DNA of 64,000 nt from Diploptera punctata. Its lineage: Eukaryota; Arthropoda; Insecta; Blattodea; Blaberidae. The DNA lies in the NCBI GenBank assembly GCA_030220185.1, contig JASPKZ010007299.1:186001-250000 (forward strand), written 5' to 3'. Below the pieces are notes generated by a model that saw only the letters and a program-made list of their open reading frames with translations, had not been told where the DNA came from and did no database searches. Positions 63,961-64,000 of this stretch are shown here, one piece after another; position 1 is the stretch's first letter; each line of letters opens with the position of its first letter. The translations under genes and the position numbers were made by a program.

Positions 63961-64000
63961 GTTTACAAACCCTCTATAAACTAATTAGTGTCTTCTCTTT

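Overview
This looks like a gene-poor, AT-rich stretch of a large insect nuclear genome. The most abundant interspersed repeat here is a non-LTR element whose protein ends in ...VRAAMNLRVR. Together with the tRNA-derived SINEs and GTTTTGTCGTAC-type repeats, it recalls cockroach sequence (Blattodea, Periplaneta-like). That assignment is from memory and is inference; no sequence search was possible. I see no intact host protein-coding gene. What coding sequence exists is reverse-transcriptase, endonuclease or transposase debris, one frameshifted member of a multicopy Cys-rich arthropod family, and one exon-like block in an inverted duplication.

Labels used here (mine, not database names). LINE-A to LINE-G are RTE-like non-LTR families recognised by RT and the RLRW-GH-RM / GRPR-RW C-terminal region. 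The CR1/Jockey-like LINE is the single long element at 5214-8680. SINE1 to SINE5 are tRNA-headed short elements. R1, R3, R4 and R6 are dispersed repeats with several copies in the window. PLE-like foldbacks are palindromic insertions with hammerhead-ribozyme-like cores.

Layout. 0-3 kb: R3 repeat and the Cys-rich family pseudogene. 3-4.5 kb: LINE fragments, one split by a foldback. 4.9-8.9 kb: an R1 repeat split by the 3.5-kb CR1-like LINE. 9-18 kb: LINE fragments, SINEs, an R4 and an R3 copy inserted in LINE-B. 18.2-20.6 kb: very long TTA/TCA microsatellites around LINE-D. 21.5-24.1 kb: a diverged inverted duplication with a LINE between its arms. 24.4-28.9 kb: a three-layer nest (LINE-E in LINE-E, plus a 533-bp foldback). 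29-34 kb: LINE-B, SINE3, an R1 copy split by a GC-rich 1.1-kb block, a 3x165-bp array, a tRNA-Tyr-like pseudogene and a MITE-like palindrome. 35-43 kb: LINE, R4 and SINE debris, a foldback and a long TG array. 43-45 kb and 53.8-55.8 kb: two copies of a DNA transposon with about 25-bp inverted ends, one split by a SINE and one by a LINE-B with a perfect target duplication. 47.7-48.7 kb: a DDE transposon relic. 56-64 kb: SINEs, LINE fragments, two foldbacks, a third R3, and a restriction-like-endonuclease LINE fragment at the edge.

The most noteworthy signals are (i) five foldback insertions sharing CUGANGA...GAAA hammerhead-like cores, three of them with clean 9-12-bp target duplications (two) or two cores in perfect inverted arms (one); (ii) mosaic SINEs in which heads and tails are recombined; (iii) the inverted duplication with a conserved exon-like ORF; (iv) the GC-rich periodic insertion in R1. 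Coordinates without a stated target duplication are approximate to about 5-20 bp.
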